NCBI GenBank assembly: GCA_026874595.1
Contig: CM049313.1
Span: 41,942,659 to 42,006,658, forward strand
DNA: 64,000 nucleotides
Direction: 5' to 3'
From: Sipunculus nudus
Lineage: Eukaryota > Annelida > Sipuncula > Golfingiida > Sipunculidae
Below the pieces are notes generated by a model. The model made no database searches. It was not told the origin of the DNA and saw only the letters and a list, made by a program, of their open reading frames with translations. This document shows positions 37,282-49,537 of this stretch, in pieces (within the stretch, counting starts at the first letter, position 1; the number at the start of each line of letters is the position of its first letter). Both the position numbers and the translations under genes were made by a program.

Positions 37282-37577
37282 ATGTGTATAAAACTAGAGT
37301 TTAATATATTGAGAAAAATTGCACTGAACAGTGGTTGAGCCTCTGCAGCTGATAGTAACTTAGTTATTTACACACGCAATGTACCAGTTTTAGCCACTCC
37401 TATTAATTCTGGTTTCAAGTATTGTTTATATATAAACATCTCATAATCGGTACACAAACACACGCAGTATGCTGCAAGGAGCTTAAAAAGAGTCTGTCAA
37501 CAGTAATTGGGATGTAAAGATCATCTGGACCAGCAGACATGTTCTTAATGTCTAACTGCTCCTAATTGACATTCTAG

Positions 37578-37656
37578 ACGAGATCCAGTGGAATGAACAC
37601 CATGATGGGGAGGCCCCAGCAGCATCCTTATAATGATAACCATGTTACAGATAGGG
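37578..37656 (+). CDS. Plus-strand gene, 79-nt exon
   Basis: The acceptor CCTAATTGACATTCTAG and the donor ATAGGG|GTAAAT bound 79 nt. Entered in phase 0 it is open for 26 codons plus one base: TRSSGMNTMMGRPQQ at the start, then HPYNDNHVTDR (phase 1 out). The frame is the one delivered by the 21094 microexon. The composition (Met, Gln, His, Asn, Pro) looks like a disordered linker. No domain is recognised. Confidence 0.6.
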
Positions 37657-38411
37657 GTAAATATCCACATCTACTTGTAACTGCCACAGTTGTGGTAGGC
37701 TGGCTAGGGTTATCATATTTACCATGTATGAATTATGAGTGGGTCTGTAAACAGGTCTAAGGGACTAAGTGCCTGGCCTGGCTGGAGATACATTGGTAAC
37801 AGGTAGAGAGGTAACTTGCCATACTGAAACCTCTACATCATTAAGACAGGTATGTATATTTTTGAACTCATCTCATGGTTCAGGTATTCTTAATTGAATA
37901 TAAGGTATTTGCAACATGCAGTCTTTGGGAATCCATCATGCCTGTAAAGCCCTATATCCTTATCACTATTCATAGTGTATTATACAAAAATTAAATCAAG
38001 ATTAAATATGTATATATTTGGAAATTAAAATGTTATGACTATAGTGTAACTATAGTAAATAAAAAAATTATTTACGTAAAACAACTAATCAACAGTGATA
38101 TTATAATTCTAATAAATCAAACTTATGCATCTAGGTTAATTGGAACCAAACATTTTAAAATAAAAGTGTAACTGGAAGAATTAAATTAAAAGATGTACAT
38201 GTTCAACTTGAAACAATAAGCCATCTGTTACTAAATGTTAGTGTTTTTGCTGCTACAAGTCAAGGTTGTAAGATCTATATAACCTTACCATATTACAGTA
38301 TTCATGTTGATCTTTAAACCAAGCTTAAACCATTAACAGTAACAGAAATGTGCTCCCTAAAGCAACCTGACCTGACTATATGGATATACAGGGAATACTT
38401 GTGACTTACAG
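37657..38411 (+). other. Inferred intron 4 of the plus-strand gene
   Basis: 755 bp of AT-rich sequence. A CAG|GTATGTAT donor-like site at 37849 has no matching exon. Nothing else was seen. Confidence 0.4.
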
Positions 38412-38434
38412 AACTCCTCAGTGAGCTGTTGCAG
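38412..38434 (+). CDS. Plus-strand gene, 23-nt microexon encoding an LxxLL motif
   Basis: GTGACTTACAG precedes and CAG|GTGTGC follows (the donor is weaker than the others). With phase 1 in, the split codon G|AA is Glu and the exon reads ELLSELLQ, leaving in phase 0, exactly the phase needed by the 44516 exon. LSELL fits the LxxLL nuclear-receptor box consensus. The acceptor's pyrimidine tract is modest, so the call rests largely on phase and on the helical sequence it produces. Confidence 0.5.
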
Positions 38435-38633
38435 GTGTGCTCCAACCTGTAATTGCCAATGGAATAAGAGAACACTAGCTGGGGCTATGCTGAATTCTGG
38501 AATGGTGTTATGTCTTTACTTTTGAGAGCCATGATCCCTTGATCCATTTGTAGCAATTTGTAGCCTGAATGCCCTAGATTGTTAATGATTTTAATCATGT
38601 AGCCACACATCAGCTTGCAAAATCATCATTATG

Positions 38634-39617
38634 TCTATAACCCCCCCCCCCCCCCCCCAGGGGGGTATAAACATGTTGTTTTTAGTTCTGTTGTCTGTTG
38701 TCCGTCATCATTGTCAGTTGAGGTCTATAGGATATCTTGTGAACATAATAACTTTTGAAGGGTCGAATTTTTCCCCAAATTTGAAACACCAGTATCTCAG
38801 AGGAGTTAGAGAACAAATGACCTTGAATCTTGGAGGTCAAATCTACTGACATCTAGAATCATTGTTTTGAGACTGTGCATGTGTCTGCCCCTAATATTTT
38901 GGAATTGCCAACATTTATCTGTTTTTGCACAGAAAAAACAAAGCCATTCTAGTTTTACTCTTTTTATGTCTTTGTTATATTATTTCAGGGGTACCCATTA
39001 ATATTTTCTACCAACAAGATGTATATTCCTTTATTTTAAGTGTCATAGCGTACCTCTTTAGGTTAATTTGTTCAGTATACAGATAAAGTGAACAAGTTTT
39101 AGCCTTGTGTACCCAGTTTATTGAAATTTTTTAAAAAAGATTTTGTTTAATTTCACAGACTTTAAATTGGCAGATACCATTTATTTCAAAGAGGAGACCC
39201 TTTAATTTGTGTAAATTCAACATGCTTTGAACATTATTAGGTATCTTAAATGTTTGCACACTTGCCTGTTATATGATTTATATATTCACTTATTGTAATC
39301 CCAGACAAAGTAAAGGCTACTAAGGTGTTTACACGGTCCTGTCACTGCTGCCACCACATAAAAATCTTGTCTGCATGATAACGCAAAACAAATTTTTCAT
39401 GGATATTTATCAAACTTGATATGTGCTGGATATGCTTGAGAGGATGAAGCCTATTTGAAATGGGGTCATGACCTTAAATAGGAGAATGACCTTGACCTTG
39501 AATTAGTCCATTTTTGGGGAAATACCACAAAATCTTAAGATTCTCAGGAAAGTTTGCATGGATTGGTCCTAAAATCAAGTTGGCATATCTGGCATATCAG
39601 ATGCCAGAAATGTCTAG
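38634..39617 (+). mobile_element. Non-autonomous Helitron-like element (hairpin plus CTAG end)
   Basis: The right end is an 8-bp perfect stem with a 5-nt loop (TCTGGCAT-ATCAG-ATGCCAGA, 39588-39608), a 5-nt spacer, then CTAG (39614-39617) followed by host T. This is the Helitron 3' signature (hairpin, CTRR, inserted before T). The left end begins TCTATAA at 38634 and has its own fold-back: TATAA, C18, A, G6, TATA (38636-38669). Internal text includes short TTGTC/GTCCG motifs and 'TGACCTTGACCTTGA' (39488-39502). There are no Rep/helicase ORFs. The left boundary is inferred. Confidence 0.62.
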
Positions 39618-41801
39618 TTTTATTTGATCTCATTATTCTAGTCACCTGTCATTTTCTTATTGAAATATAAAAACAATAATCTTTAAAAACTAAGAGGCTA
39701 TACATATGCACATACATGTTTCATATGTACCATGCATTCAACCTCATCATTGTTAAAGATTGATTATAGTTTTGTTAAGTGTACACACTTGTCATTGTTC
39801 AGCAACAATGAGTAATTCCAGGTGTGGTTCATACAGGTAAAACATTGATAAAGCTTATGTAGGCTGAGTTTTTTTCAGCCCCTCTGGGGGGCCCCAGATT
39901 AGTGGTATCGGTATTTGATTTCCCTTGGCTCATGTTTTTCTACCCTGCAGCAGTAAATCTGGACCTTAGTGCATAACACTCCTTTTGTACCTGCATCTTC
40001 AAGTAATCAGAGGCTTAACCTGCATTAATTTCTGTTTATCGCAACACTACTGCCAGGCACACCATTCCAAAACATTGACTGGCTTGGACATAAAAGTATT
40101 CTAGGCATATAGTATAAGAAAATTAACCTTACTTCTCCCATGGCAGCTAGAATTTAAGATGAATGTTTCACATAAAATTGAGTTCTCACTGAAAATGCCT
40201 CAAGGCTAAGGTCAGGAGAAGCAAATGGCTCCTTCTATTCCGTTTCTTGGTAAATGAGGTTGGTTTTCCTGTCAGGCCTGAAGCTGTTATCCAGAATAAG
40301 AGAGCAGGCAGATAAGAAAAGCATATATATACTGTAGTTAGACCTTTAAAAAGTCTGCTTAGGCCAAGCATAAAACAGCATACTCACTGCAGGGTTTCTC
40401 TAAAAAGCAGAGGTCTCAGTAAATAGTCTTTGATTTAAGAATTCTCTCTGGGAGTTCTGGATTTTTTTTTTTGTGTTTTCTTAGATAAAAATGTTCTTTG
40501 AACCCATGGAGTAAAGTATATGTGATTTGGCCGTGTGTAGCAAAAATAGAACAAATACATTTCCATGGAAAAGTGGGAAACTAATTAACCTTTTTGTTAA
40601 AGGGTTTTTTTACAAGAAGCATGTTTCCTGTGTTGGAAACCTGGAACAGCCATACATTTGTGAGAAAACTAACTGGAAAGACCAATACACTGCAGAGTCC
40701 ATTTATTCTGGTTAAGTAATCGTCGCAATTAGGAACCAGATTGCTGTGAGCAGAAAAAAGTTGGACATGATTTGAAGTGCAGATACCAGTATATAGCAGC
40801 TTGAGCCAGGTTGATAATGTGGGTCTTTGTCACTTGTGTTGGCAGACCTGTATATATCTCTTTTCTAGGTGAGTTCTCTTGCCATCTAAATCAGTCTTGT
40901 GAGATATCATCTTGTTTACTCAGGTGCAGGCTTAAGGGCTATAGATTATTTAGCAGTTTGGCACTATTCAGCAAAATTCAGATGAAGAGGGATTCATTTT
41001 CAAAATTTGTTACTTGTAAGCATTTCTATTTCATAATATATGGGGATACATTATTTTTTTTCTAAATAATAATGACAATTTTTTTTTTAAAGAATATTTT
41101 CAAAATATTTGTAATTTATTACCTTCATGTGTTCCCAGTTATTAAAGTGGTTCAGTCTACAGACTTAGTGAGAAAGATCCAGTTTCAAATTAAATGGTTG
41201 TCTTGTCATTCTCTTTATATTCTGTCAGCTAACGTGTGGGAAAGGGCTCAAAGAAGTTCTGTCTTTTAGAATTTTAGGATTGATGCTAAATAGATGACTG
41301 TTGTACTTCTAGGTTCTGCGTGTTCACTGATATAAGATAATAACAGTTTTAATATGGAAATGTTAAGCCTATGATCTATAAAAACAGCACATGCAGAATA
41401 TATGCTGGAAAGTTAATTGAGTGACAGCATTAAAAAAAAGACAGGAATCTTGATTCTTAATTATATTTACCAGCAGACTAGTTACCTCTAATTGGCATCA
41501 TGAGCTAAGTGACATTAAAACTATGAATTTTCACGAAGTCATATGTGATGTATGCTTTGGTAGCTAAACCTGTGCTTGTAAAAGCTTGATATAAGGAGGT
41601 ATAAGGACAAACATGGGAGCACTAACTTTAAGTGGTCCTCAAATTAATGCTTGCTGAACAGAATAAACAGGAACACATGCAATGCTGCACCACCATGAGA
41701 GAGTATCAGTGTCAGTTTAATAATGCTCTGCTGCTTTATGATGCTCATATTAAAGCTTTTTTCTTTCGAAATATGAGCCATAGGATGTTTGTGCACATTT
41801 C

Positions 41802-41821
41802 CCCCCCCCCCCAAAAAAAAA
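41802..41821. repeat. Poly-C then poly-A run
   Basis: About 10 C followed by 9-10 A. Confidence 0.9.
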
Positions 41822-42363
41822 GGGGCTGATTAAGCTTCTGTTGTTAATCTCTTTGTATTAAATTTAGTTAGAAGAAGGATTGATATTTTTTTTGCCAGAG
41901 AGTGATGCTCTTATGGTTGTTGCCTTAATGATAAAATAATGAAGTACATGGAATCCAAGCTTCATGCTACAGAGATGGTCCACCATATCTGACTGTGCCA
42001 GCACTCCTATAATGATATAACAGGCTGATCTAACTGTATTTGTGTGAAATTTGACACTGAACCGTAATAGGCCTGTCTCAGATTACCATGTAATTGAGTG
42101 GCTGTGTCTACCAACAAAGATGAAAGGTGATGGAATGAATGGGTCATTTAATCCCTTGGTACATTAATTCTGCCTCAGTGAGCAATATGATGTGTAAATC
42201 ATATATGCTTGTTCAGTTATGTATTGTTTATGTCACTGACCTTGTCACAAGTACATACACAAGCTGTGCATCAGAGTCCACAGGTTTTATGGAGACCTTG
42301 AATGTGTCTGTAAATAGGATCATAAATGGAAGAGAATGTCATATATGTTTCATGGATCATGGT

Positions 42364-42866
42364 TTAAAGGGGCCCAATCACCTATAAAGCATGTTGTGTT
42401 ATCAATAAAAATAGTTTCTTCCCTTTAAAATAAATTTGTACCTGCCAAAATATTGCCCTGAAACTGTTTGCTTTCTCCTGTAAACAAATGTTAAAAACAG
42501 TGGAGAGGGCACGATGACAACTGTCAACATAAACACAGTGCGTGGGGCAGTGTGCATTGCTGAACCAAAACACGTGTCAATCAGGAAATGCCCAGTCTGA
42601 CTTGACCCAAAAAATGTAATACATGTTTCTGCTGGCTGAAACACCGCGTTTTGCCACTCTTAATCTGACCAGTGGTGACGCGGTCTTGTTATGGTAAACA
42701 GACTGTTTACCAACATGCAGAGCCATAACGTGGTGTTAAACAGCTGTATGCAAGAAAATGAGATCGTGTGCTGGGATGGTTTTGCTGGGAAACATTTGTA
42801 TTAAGCAAAACTAAACTGATAGTTGGCAAGAATAGGTAAATTTAGCTCCTGATGATGTCCCTTTAA
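42364..42866. mobile_element. piggyBac-type MITE, long copy (TTAA duplication)
   Basis: TTAA flanks both ends (42364-42367, 42863-42866). The left terminus AGGGGCCCAATCACC and the right terminus, read inversely AGGGACATCATCAGG, share AGGG(G/A)C. The same left terminus, and the TATAAAGCATGTT that follows, recur in the 102-bp copy at 58455. It contains scattered CpG (for example CACCGCGTTTTG) in a CpG-poor intron. No transposase. Confidence 0.7.
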
Positions 42867-43201
42867 TTAATTGCACATTGATCACTGGGAATTGTTTACA
42901 TAGTTTTACATAGTATTGAAAATAAACCATAATTAAATCACTGAGGACACATTACCAAATCATATTCATGAAAGTTATCCTCTTGGGAGATCGGCATATT
43001 GGATCAATTATTAGGAAATGTTGGGAAAAGTTATGAAAAGTTTTGACAGAATTACATGTAGATTTCATATAAATAGTCAGGAGAAACAGTGTGAAACCTA
43101 TTATTTGTAGTGGAGATTTAGTTGAAGGTATTTTGTACACATGAAATCCTGCAATACATGAATATATATAACAAATGATGATAAAAAAACAGGGAATGAG
43201 T

Positions 43202-43263
43202 TGTGTTTGTGTGTGTATCTATGGGTGTGAGTGTGTGTGTGTGAGAGAGAGAGAGAAAGAGAG
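43202..43263. repeat. GT/GA microsatellite
   Basis: (GT)n broken by ATCTATGG, passing directly into (GA)n. Confidence 0.95.
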
Positions 43264-43424
43264 AAGAATGTCTATGAAAGTCAGGATATGATAATAATGT
43301 AAATATTATAAGCTAAATGGAAAGTAATGAAAATTAACAGCTAACCGATGAAGATGATGGTGCAAAAGTGTTCCAAAATAGTTGTGGGGAAATAGTAAGG
43401 TGCATGATAACAACATGCCAGATT

Positions 43425-43426
<2 letters not shown>

Positions 43427-43462
<36 letters not shown>
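43427..43462. repeat. (GA)n microsatellite
   Basis: About 36 bp of pure GA, followed by a degenerate GGAGGGAGAGA. Confidence 0.97.
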
Positions 43463-43465
<3 letters not shown>

Positions 43466-44124
43466 AGGGAGAGAATTACAAACTCACCAGACCATTGGAG
43501 AAAAAAAATTTTTAACAGCTGGTACTCCTAACCAACATGTGGAAATCTGAAAACTAAATTAAAGACCAGTGATTTCAGTTGGCTTTTCATCAGTTGCACA
43601 AATACATTGTATCATTTCTTCATATAGCTATGGGCAAATAATTTTTTGTGCACTGTGACCTTTGGACCCTTGAAGGTAAAACAATTAGGATTTATGAATG
43701 ACTAGCATACTTGTGTGAAACCAGAACCATAACACATCATAACATTCTTGTATCTGTTCTGTACAGCACAGCACTGCATGAGGCTGATTATACTGAGGAA
43801 CATCACTGCAAATATCAGGTTTCATTATTTGACTCAGATGTGCCATAAGATGTACAACATTGCGATCCATGTTAATCTGTTAGTTACCAACTCACTATTC
43901 TGTTAAACATTCCAGACATAACAAAGGATAATCCCAGATGAGAACATATGATGATGAACTCTATCTCATCTTTTATTAAGTTTTAATTATTATGTCTCGA
44001 GTTAACCCACATCAAAATTAAGTTCCACACAAATGGCTAATCATGAAATGCCAGTAAAGAAAACTTCTGAAGTAAGATTTAATCAATTATGCCTTAACTC
44101 TGTTATTGTTATCATTTTTTTAAT

Positions 44125-44172
44125 GATTATTATGATTATTATTATTATTATTAGCAGTATTATTATTATTAG
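44125..44172. repeat. (ATT)n microsatellite
   Basis: ATT triplets with a few interruptions (GATTATTATGATT, TTAGCAGT). Confidence 0.92.
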
Positions 44173-44515
44173 TAGGAGTAGTATTGTGTGTTGATTATGG
44201 TTATCTATTATGTTCAGTGTAATTGTACAGTTCAATTTGGTTATACAGGTTTTTTCATAGTACATGAACATTACTTCTTGAACCGCTCAATACTTTTCAG
44301 TTTTGTCTTATGGGTATTGTCTCACCTTTTATGTTTTCTTCATGTTGTTCGCTTTACACATTTTCAGCATAATGTAAATGAAGAGTAATTGTAAGACCGT
44401 GTACAAACAGAGAGATGTATACAGATGTAGTAGTGTAGGTTTGGTTTAGGAATTCAGATCATCACTACACATTAACAAGAGGCGGCTCTAGTAACTCAGT
44501 TCTGTTATTTTACAG

Positions 44516-44582
44516 CATCTTGATCCAGATGAGATAATTGGGAGTGCTGAGCCTGATACCGCCCTAACCTGCAGCACAATAG
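44516..44582 (+). CDS. Plus-strand gene, 67-nt exon
   Basis: The acceptor TTCTGTTATTTTACAG and the donor ATAG|GTGAGT are both near-consensus. Only the phase-0 frame is open; the other two hit stops within eight codons. It reads HLDPDEIIGSAEPDTALTCS then TI plus one base (phase 1 out). Phase 0 is what the 38412 microexon supplies. The acidic DPDE and AEPD stretches after the LxxLL resemble an activation or cofactor-binding region, but no family is assigned. Confidence 0.72.
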
Positions 44583-45991
44583 GTGAGTAACTGCTGCTGT
44601 TTACTTTCTAAGCACGTTGGAGGGTGAAGCGAGTTAATAGGGTTAGCCCAGGTACCCCTATCTTAGAGCAGCATCTTCAGCTTCTTTGGTACTGCATCTG
44701 CACAGCATCCATCAGAAATTACGCAGGCTCCACTGTGTGTGTGATACAAACTCAAGGCCTGTTGTGGCTTCTCGCAGCTTATAGTACACCTGGGCAATGC
44801 CAACCTTTCCTTCAGGTCTCTGTGTGTTTCTCTTATCGTGCCCTACTCTCTGCTAGAGGTCTACATGCAGTACCTGTATGCCATTCAGTGCTGGATCAGA
44901 AAAGAAAGCCACACGAACCAGGTACTGATAGGACCCATCATGTAACACAGCCATTCAGATGTTTCAAAGGAGGTGTATGTATGCCCAGGTAGCAGTAATG
45001 AGTAACCAAGCCAGCTACTGGGCCTAGTCATATGTGTTGCAGGCTGGATACCTGGATTGACCATTTGAGATTAAGTTCTGCATGCAGTAATCCTGGCTGT
45101 GCTGAAAGGGCTGGTAATTGCTGCTTTTTTCTTCTAAATATCAGGCTGGGTGGCCTGCATGCTATTGAAGAGCTATTCATTGAGAGGTTGTGTTTATAAT
45201 AGAGGAATCCGCATGTCCAGGCTTTAGTTAAGGCCAACTCGCTGTAATAAAAGGACAAGGGCTTATGTTGGATTTGGTGATCTCCACATCAAGGCTACTT
45301 TGGGCAATCTTCGGGTAGCAACATAGCATGGATAGCATCTAGCTGGGTAAGCTTCATCTGTTGCCATGGAGTCATTCAGTCACCAAGCTGGTTATTGGGT
45401 TTGGATACTTGCAGAGCAGTGAAGAGACACCCTGACATCCCGCATAAAAAGGAGGCATTGTATTCTGTTTTGCATGAAAACCAGATCTGCTTTTTCTCAG
45501 AAACCTACTGCACAGAAGCATTGCAGTAAAGGAAAAAAGTGAACACCATCCAGTGACAGTGAAAGTACAATGACAGGCACACTGGTGACAGCCTGAAGTG
45601 GATGTACTTGGGTGATATGTACAGTCCTGGCTACCTCGGTTGTGGTGCTCACCTTGGAGTAGGGGCCTGTCATTACTGTATTCTTATGATATGAAATTCA
45701 TCACCCAAATGATTTTAAAGAAAGCTTGATGCAGAGAACTGTGTCAATTGCTCTTGGCTAGAGTTTGCTATGCTGCAGTACCTTGTTGACAGGCTGTCTT
45801 AAGTGATATCCATTATTGACACAAGCCACAGTGATGACATATTAATGAGAGTCTGCTGTTTTGATGGACAGGTTCATGCCTCGTGTCATATACCCTGGGA
45901 TATGTTTGGTGAGTTGGATCATACTCAGAAAGTTTTCATGGATTAATATAACATAGGTCAATTTAAGTGGTCATTAATTTAATTGATTTTT

Positions 45992-46340
45992 AGCTCAGCT
46001 GACTGGAAGTCAACTGAGGTATAGAAATGGTGCTTTGTCCATTGTCTGGCAGGCTTGTTGTCTGTGAGCAAGGCAAAAATCAAATCTGCTTACCCTAGAA
46101 ACTTCTTAGTGAAGATCGAGGGAGGTCAACAAAAAATCTTCTTGGAAACTTGGAATTAGGTCACTACTACCTATATCATCTGAGTTATGGGGCTTGTAAG
46201 TACTCAGTAGAATGATTAAAATTTGATACAAAACCTCCAGTATCTTGATAATTAATGCATGGATTGCCATGAATCTTGCCTTGAACATTGACCATGACTG
46301 ATTGGTGGTGCTACCTGTATTCTCCTGATTTTTTCTTTTT
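45992..46340. mobile_element. Single-unit fragment of the AGCTCAG composite element
   Basis: It starts with AGCTCAGCTGACTGGAAGTC, the family's left hairpin (right arm decayed to AACTGAGGT). It contains one internal unit of the 9.8-kb type ('GGAAACTTGGAATTAGGTC', 'TTTGATACAAAACCTCCAGT', GGTGGTGCTACCTGTATT near 46303), then stops where another left hairpin begins at 46342. The right end is missing. Confidence 0.62.
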
Positions 46341-46341
46341 T

Positions 46342-49300
46342 AGCTCAGCTGACTATAAGTCATCTGAGCTATAGTCATGGTCCATTGTCCGTCGTCCGTC
46401 CGTCTGTCTGTCCGTCCATCCATCCGTCCGTCCGTCCGTCCGTCCGTCCGTCCGTCCGTCCGTCTGTCTGTCCGTCTGGATGTCCGTCCGTAAGACTGGC
46501 ACGTTTCGACACCGTTGGACCTACGAATCTGAATTTCGGCATACAGTTAGATGTCCCCATAATCTCCTACCATGCCAAAAATTGGGTCAATAGGACTTCG
46601 TTCCTTTGAGATATTAAGGAAAAACCTCAATTTTTTATTAGAAATCTATTTTCACACTTCAGGACTGCCTAATATCAAAACCACTCATCTGGTTTTCTTC
46701 ATATTTACCATAAATATTCCTCTATATAGTTCCTATGTACATGCCAGATATTAAGTCAGTATTGTATAATTTAAAGAAGTTATGGGCCCAAACATAATGG
46801 ACTTTGTAAAAAAATCAGGAAGATATTTGGTCACTTAAGACCAAAAGTGTTAAAGGTAGGGACTTTTTTCCAGTAATACAACTTTAATTAATCAAAATTT
46901 AATTGTATACCAAAAATTAGATAAAAATTTGTTAAATTTTTTTAAATATTGGCAAATATATAAAATTGGTACCTTAAATTTTGCCCAACTTTGGCCATGG
47001 CACGTTTTTTTCCTGTTAGTACTGTGGATTTAATTTTCACACCATGTATACATAAGGATTTAATCTGTTAAAATCTGAAATTTGAAAATAAAAGCTGCAA
47101 AATTAGGCTAGTTATTGAATTTTTTCAAGGCTCTTGTTGTATTCCCTTAAATTGTCAAGCAGTCCACTTTGATGACTGTAGGTCATTCAGTGCACATCTC
47201 TATGCTCCCCAGGCTGTTGACATAATTTTAGATGTCCCCAAAATCTCCTACCATACCGAAAATTGGGTCATTAGGACTTTGTTCCTTCGAGATATTAAGG
47301 AAAAAAAACTCTGTTTTCCATAAAAAAAGCCATTGTTACACTTCAAGGCTGCCTAATATCAAAACCACTTTCTGTTTTTGATTGTATTTAGTATTCACAT
47401 TCTTTTATACATTTTCTATGAACATACCAAAAATTAGGTCAGTATTGGGTATTATTTTGAAGTTATAGGCCAAAACATAATGCAATTTTTTAAAAAATCA
47501 GGAAATATATTTACTCACCTAACATGAGAATTGCTGAACCTAGAGACTTTTTTTCAGGAATATAACTTTATTTAATCAAGATTCAATTGTTTACCCAAAA
47601 TTAGATCTGAATTTTGCAAATTTTTCAAGTTATTAGCATAAATAAAAAATCAATACCTTAAATTTTGTCCAACTTTGGCACTGTTGATTTAATTTTCCCA
47701 GCATATATGCATAAGGATTTAATCTTTTAAAATCTGAACTTTCAAAGGAAATTGATTGGAATGAATAGCTTTTATTCATGTTTCATACACCATGTCAAGT
47801 GTTGTTTACATCTAGCCCACCTAGTAGTACAGCCTTCACTTGCATTATGTAACCCACCCCAGGCAGCTTACCTTGGCCCAGCTTAGCCACTACTAGCAGG
47901 CTTCCCCTCTGCCCTGCACTGGTCCCCCCAGCTGGTGCATAAACTAGATGAATGTTATAATTTTTCTGTATTTTATTTTATTCTTGGACATGCTACATTT
48001 TAGATTTTGTATTGAACCACCAGGGTTACAATGATTAAAGTGTACATTTAATTGTGTCCACAGAGTGGTGTATTGCTGTGAAAGTGTGGATGTTCATGAG
48101 ATAAGTAATTCCTTACTGCAGAAGAGTAAAAACTTCACCAGGTGTGAAATTGACTATTAATTCCAGTAATTAATTAAAACTGGGATAGTAATTAGCACAA
48201 TGATATTGTTTGTCCCTCATTCAACCAACAGTGTGTATACTTTATTTGAAAAGATGTTTTATTTTATCAAATTTACTTTTATTTTATTTTGGTGAATAAA
48301 ATTGAGCATATCCTGAAAACTCCAATGTGCAAAACTGTTTAATAGTGATTCAAGGAATATTCTTGTAGATGCCATGTTGTGGCATTATTTTCTTTTAAAA
48401 TCAGTTTAAACATTTATGATTTAAAAATAATAAAATATATATGTGTATGCATAATATGACCCAATGTTTTTTACTCTGTATATATAATGATTGCAACTTT
48501 TGCAACAATTCTAATATTTTAACTTATTTTTCCAGGTTTTTTAATTAAAAATTTATAAACCTGTAAATAAAAAATGATTCAGATAAAAACTTCTTAATGG
48601 AAAAAGTGGATCTGCTTAAAAAAATAGGATTATATATAAACTTAAATGCATTATTCTCTTGAAAGTGAAATAAAGGTATTAGTCCATTCTGTCCACTTGC
48701 CTGTCCATCTGTAAATTTTCGTATGCAACACAGTATCTCAAAACTTCTACTGTTTTTCTTCATGACAGTCTTGTCAGAGTATTAGTTTGAAATCATATAT
48801 TTAGAACTTTACTATAACCAAGTAGGAGGGCCCCTTTCCTCTTAGCTTTTCATATTCTTATATAAATGGAAAACATTACAAAAGAATATTTCTATATCCA
48901 CCTTCGTGCTGCCCTCACTTTTCCCTTCTCTGAACCCCATCCCAAAGTCAGCCTCAGTAAGCAAGAACAAGATGAATCAGATATATTCATACTTTAATAT
49001 TTTGAATAACTATTCGTCCATAGGTACCTATGTACATGCCAGAAATTATGTCATTATTGTGTAATATGTAGACATAGTGGGCATCACAATAATGTACCTT
49101 GTCAAGACTAAAGAGATATTGTGTCATAAAGTCACATATTCATAAATCACTTCATCAGCATAGTTAATCATAACATCATATCTGTCAAATTGAACGCTTG
49201 CAGACTACCATACACTTTAGATCCTTCAACAAATAGCCTTATCATCATTCTACTACTGCTTATTACTGCTGTCATTGCATTCATATTTGCTCAAATATAT

Positions 49301-49537
49301 CACAATTTTCAACCCCTCCTAAATAAATAAAAAATAAACCACTTTATTTGACTCTATTAATCCATCAGTCAGGTAATTTCATTTATCATTTACTCACATA
49401 TTACATTACATTCCTTTATAATAGCCCAACATGTACATGATATTCATAAGCTTTATCGACTCGATATAGTATCACAGTGGAGAAACATTTATAGTCTAAT
49501 CACGATCAGCTGAGCGCCGTGACCCATGGGTCCCTTG
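46342..49537. mobile_element. 3.2-kb composite element, AGCTCAG family, distinct internal units
   Basis: The left hairpin AGCTCAGCTGACT-ATA-AGTCATCTGAGCT (46342-46370) is followed by about 95 bp of GTCC/GTCT repeats (46389-46491). Internal units differ from the 9.8-kb copy: 'AGATGTCCCCATAATCTCCTACC' at 46550 recurs at 47232, and 'CATGCCAGATATTAAGTCAG' (46740) recurs near 47426 and 49035. The first pair is about 685 bp apart. The right end is the perfect palindrome GACCCATGGGTC (49521-49532) then CCTTGTTTTTTT. About 850 bp (47750-48600) matches no unit and may be an insertion. No transposase ORF. Confidence 0.62.
46389..46491. repeat. (GTCC)n tetranucleotide array
   Basis: GTCC repeats with CATC and GTCT variants, immediately inside the element's left hairpin. 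The same position in the 9.8-kb and 49.9-kb copies has a shorter version. Confidence 0.93.

Larger units (their letters stand above)
21114..37577 (+). other. Inferred 16.5-kb intron 3 of the plus-strand gene
   Basis: AT-rich and CpG-poor. Contents noted: a possible minus-strand exon at 21623-21686; a possible cassette exon at 26191-26258; a degenerate tandem duplication at 33600-34090; and a TA/CA-rich patch at 37240-37280. Otherwise I see nothing structured. A 160-codon open frame at 32307-32789 is T-rich and hydrophobic and is not credited. Confidence 0.45.
38435..44515 (+). other. Inferred intron 5 of the plus-strand gene
   Basis: 6.1 kb, AT-rich and CpG-poor. It contains a Helitron-like element (38634-39617), a C/A run (41802-41821), a piggyBac-type MITE (42364-42866) and GT, GA and ATT microsatellites (43202-44172). 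No other coding sequence is supported. Confidence 0.45.

Noticed and set aside
44624-44992. 122-codon plus-strand open frame just downstream of the 67-nt exon
   Set aside because: It starts with a non-ATG-like context in an intron after a perfect donor. The composition is unremarkable and no domain or splice phase fits.
46385-46609. Open frame of Val-Arg-Pro-Ser repeats over the GTCC array
   Set aside because: It is a translation of a tetranucleotide repeat inside a non-autonomous element, open on both strands because of the repeat.
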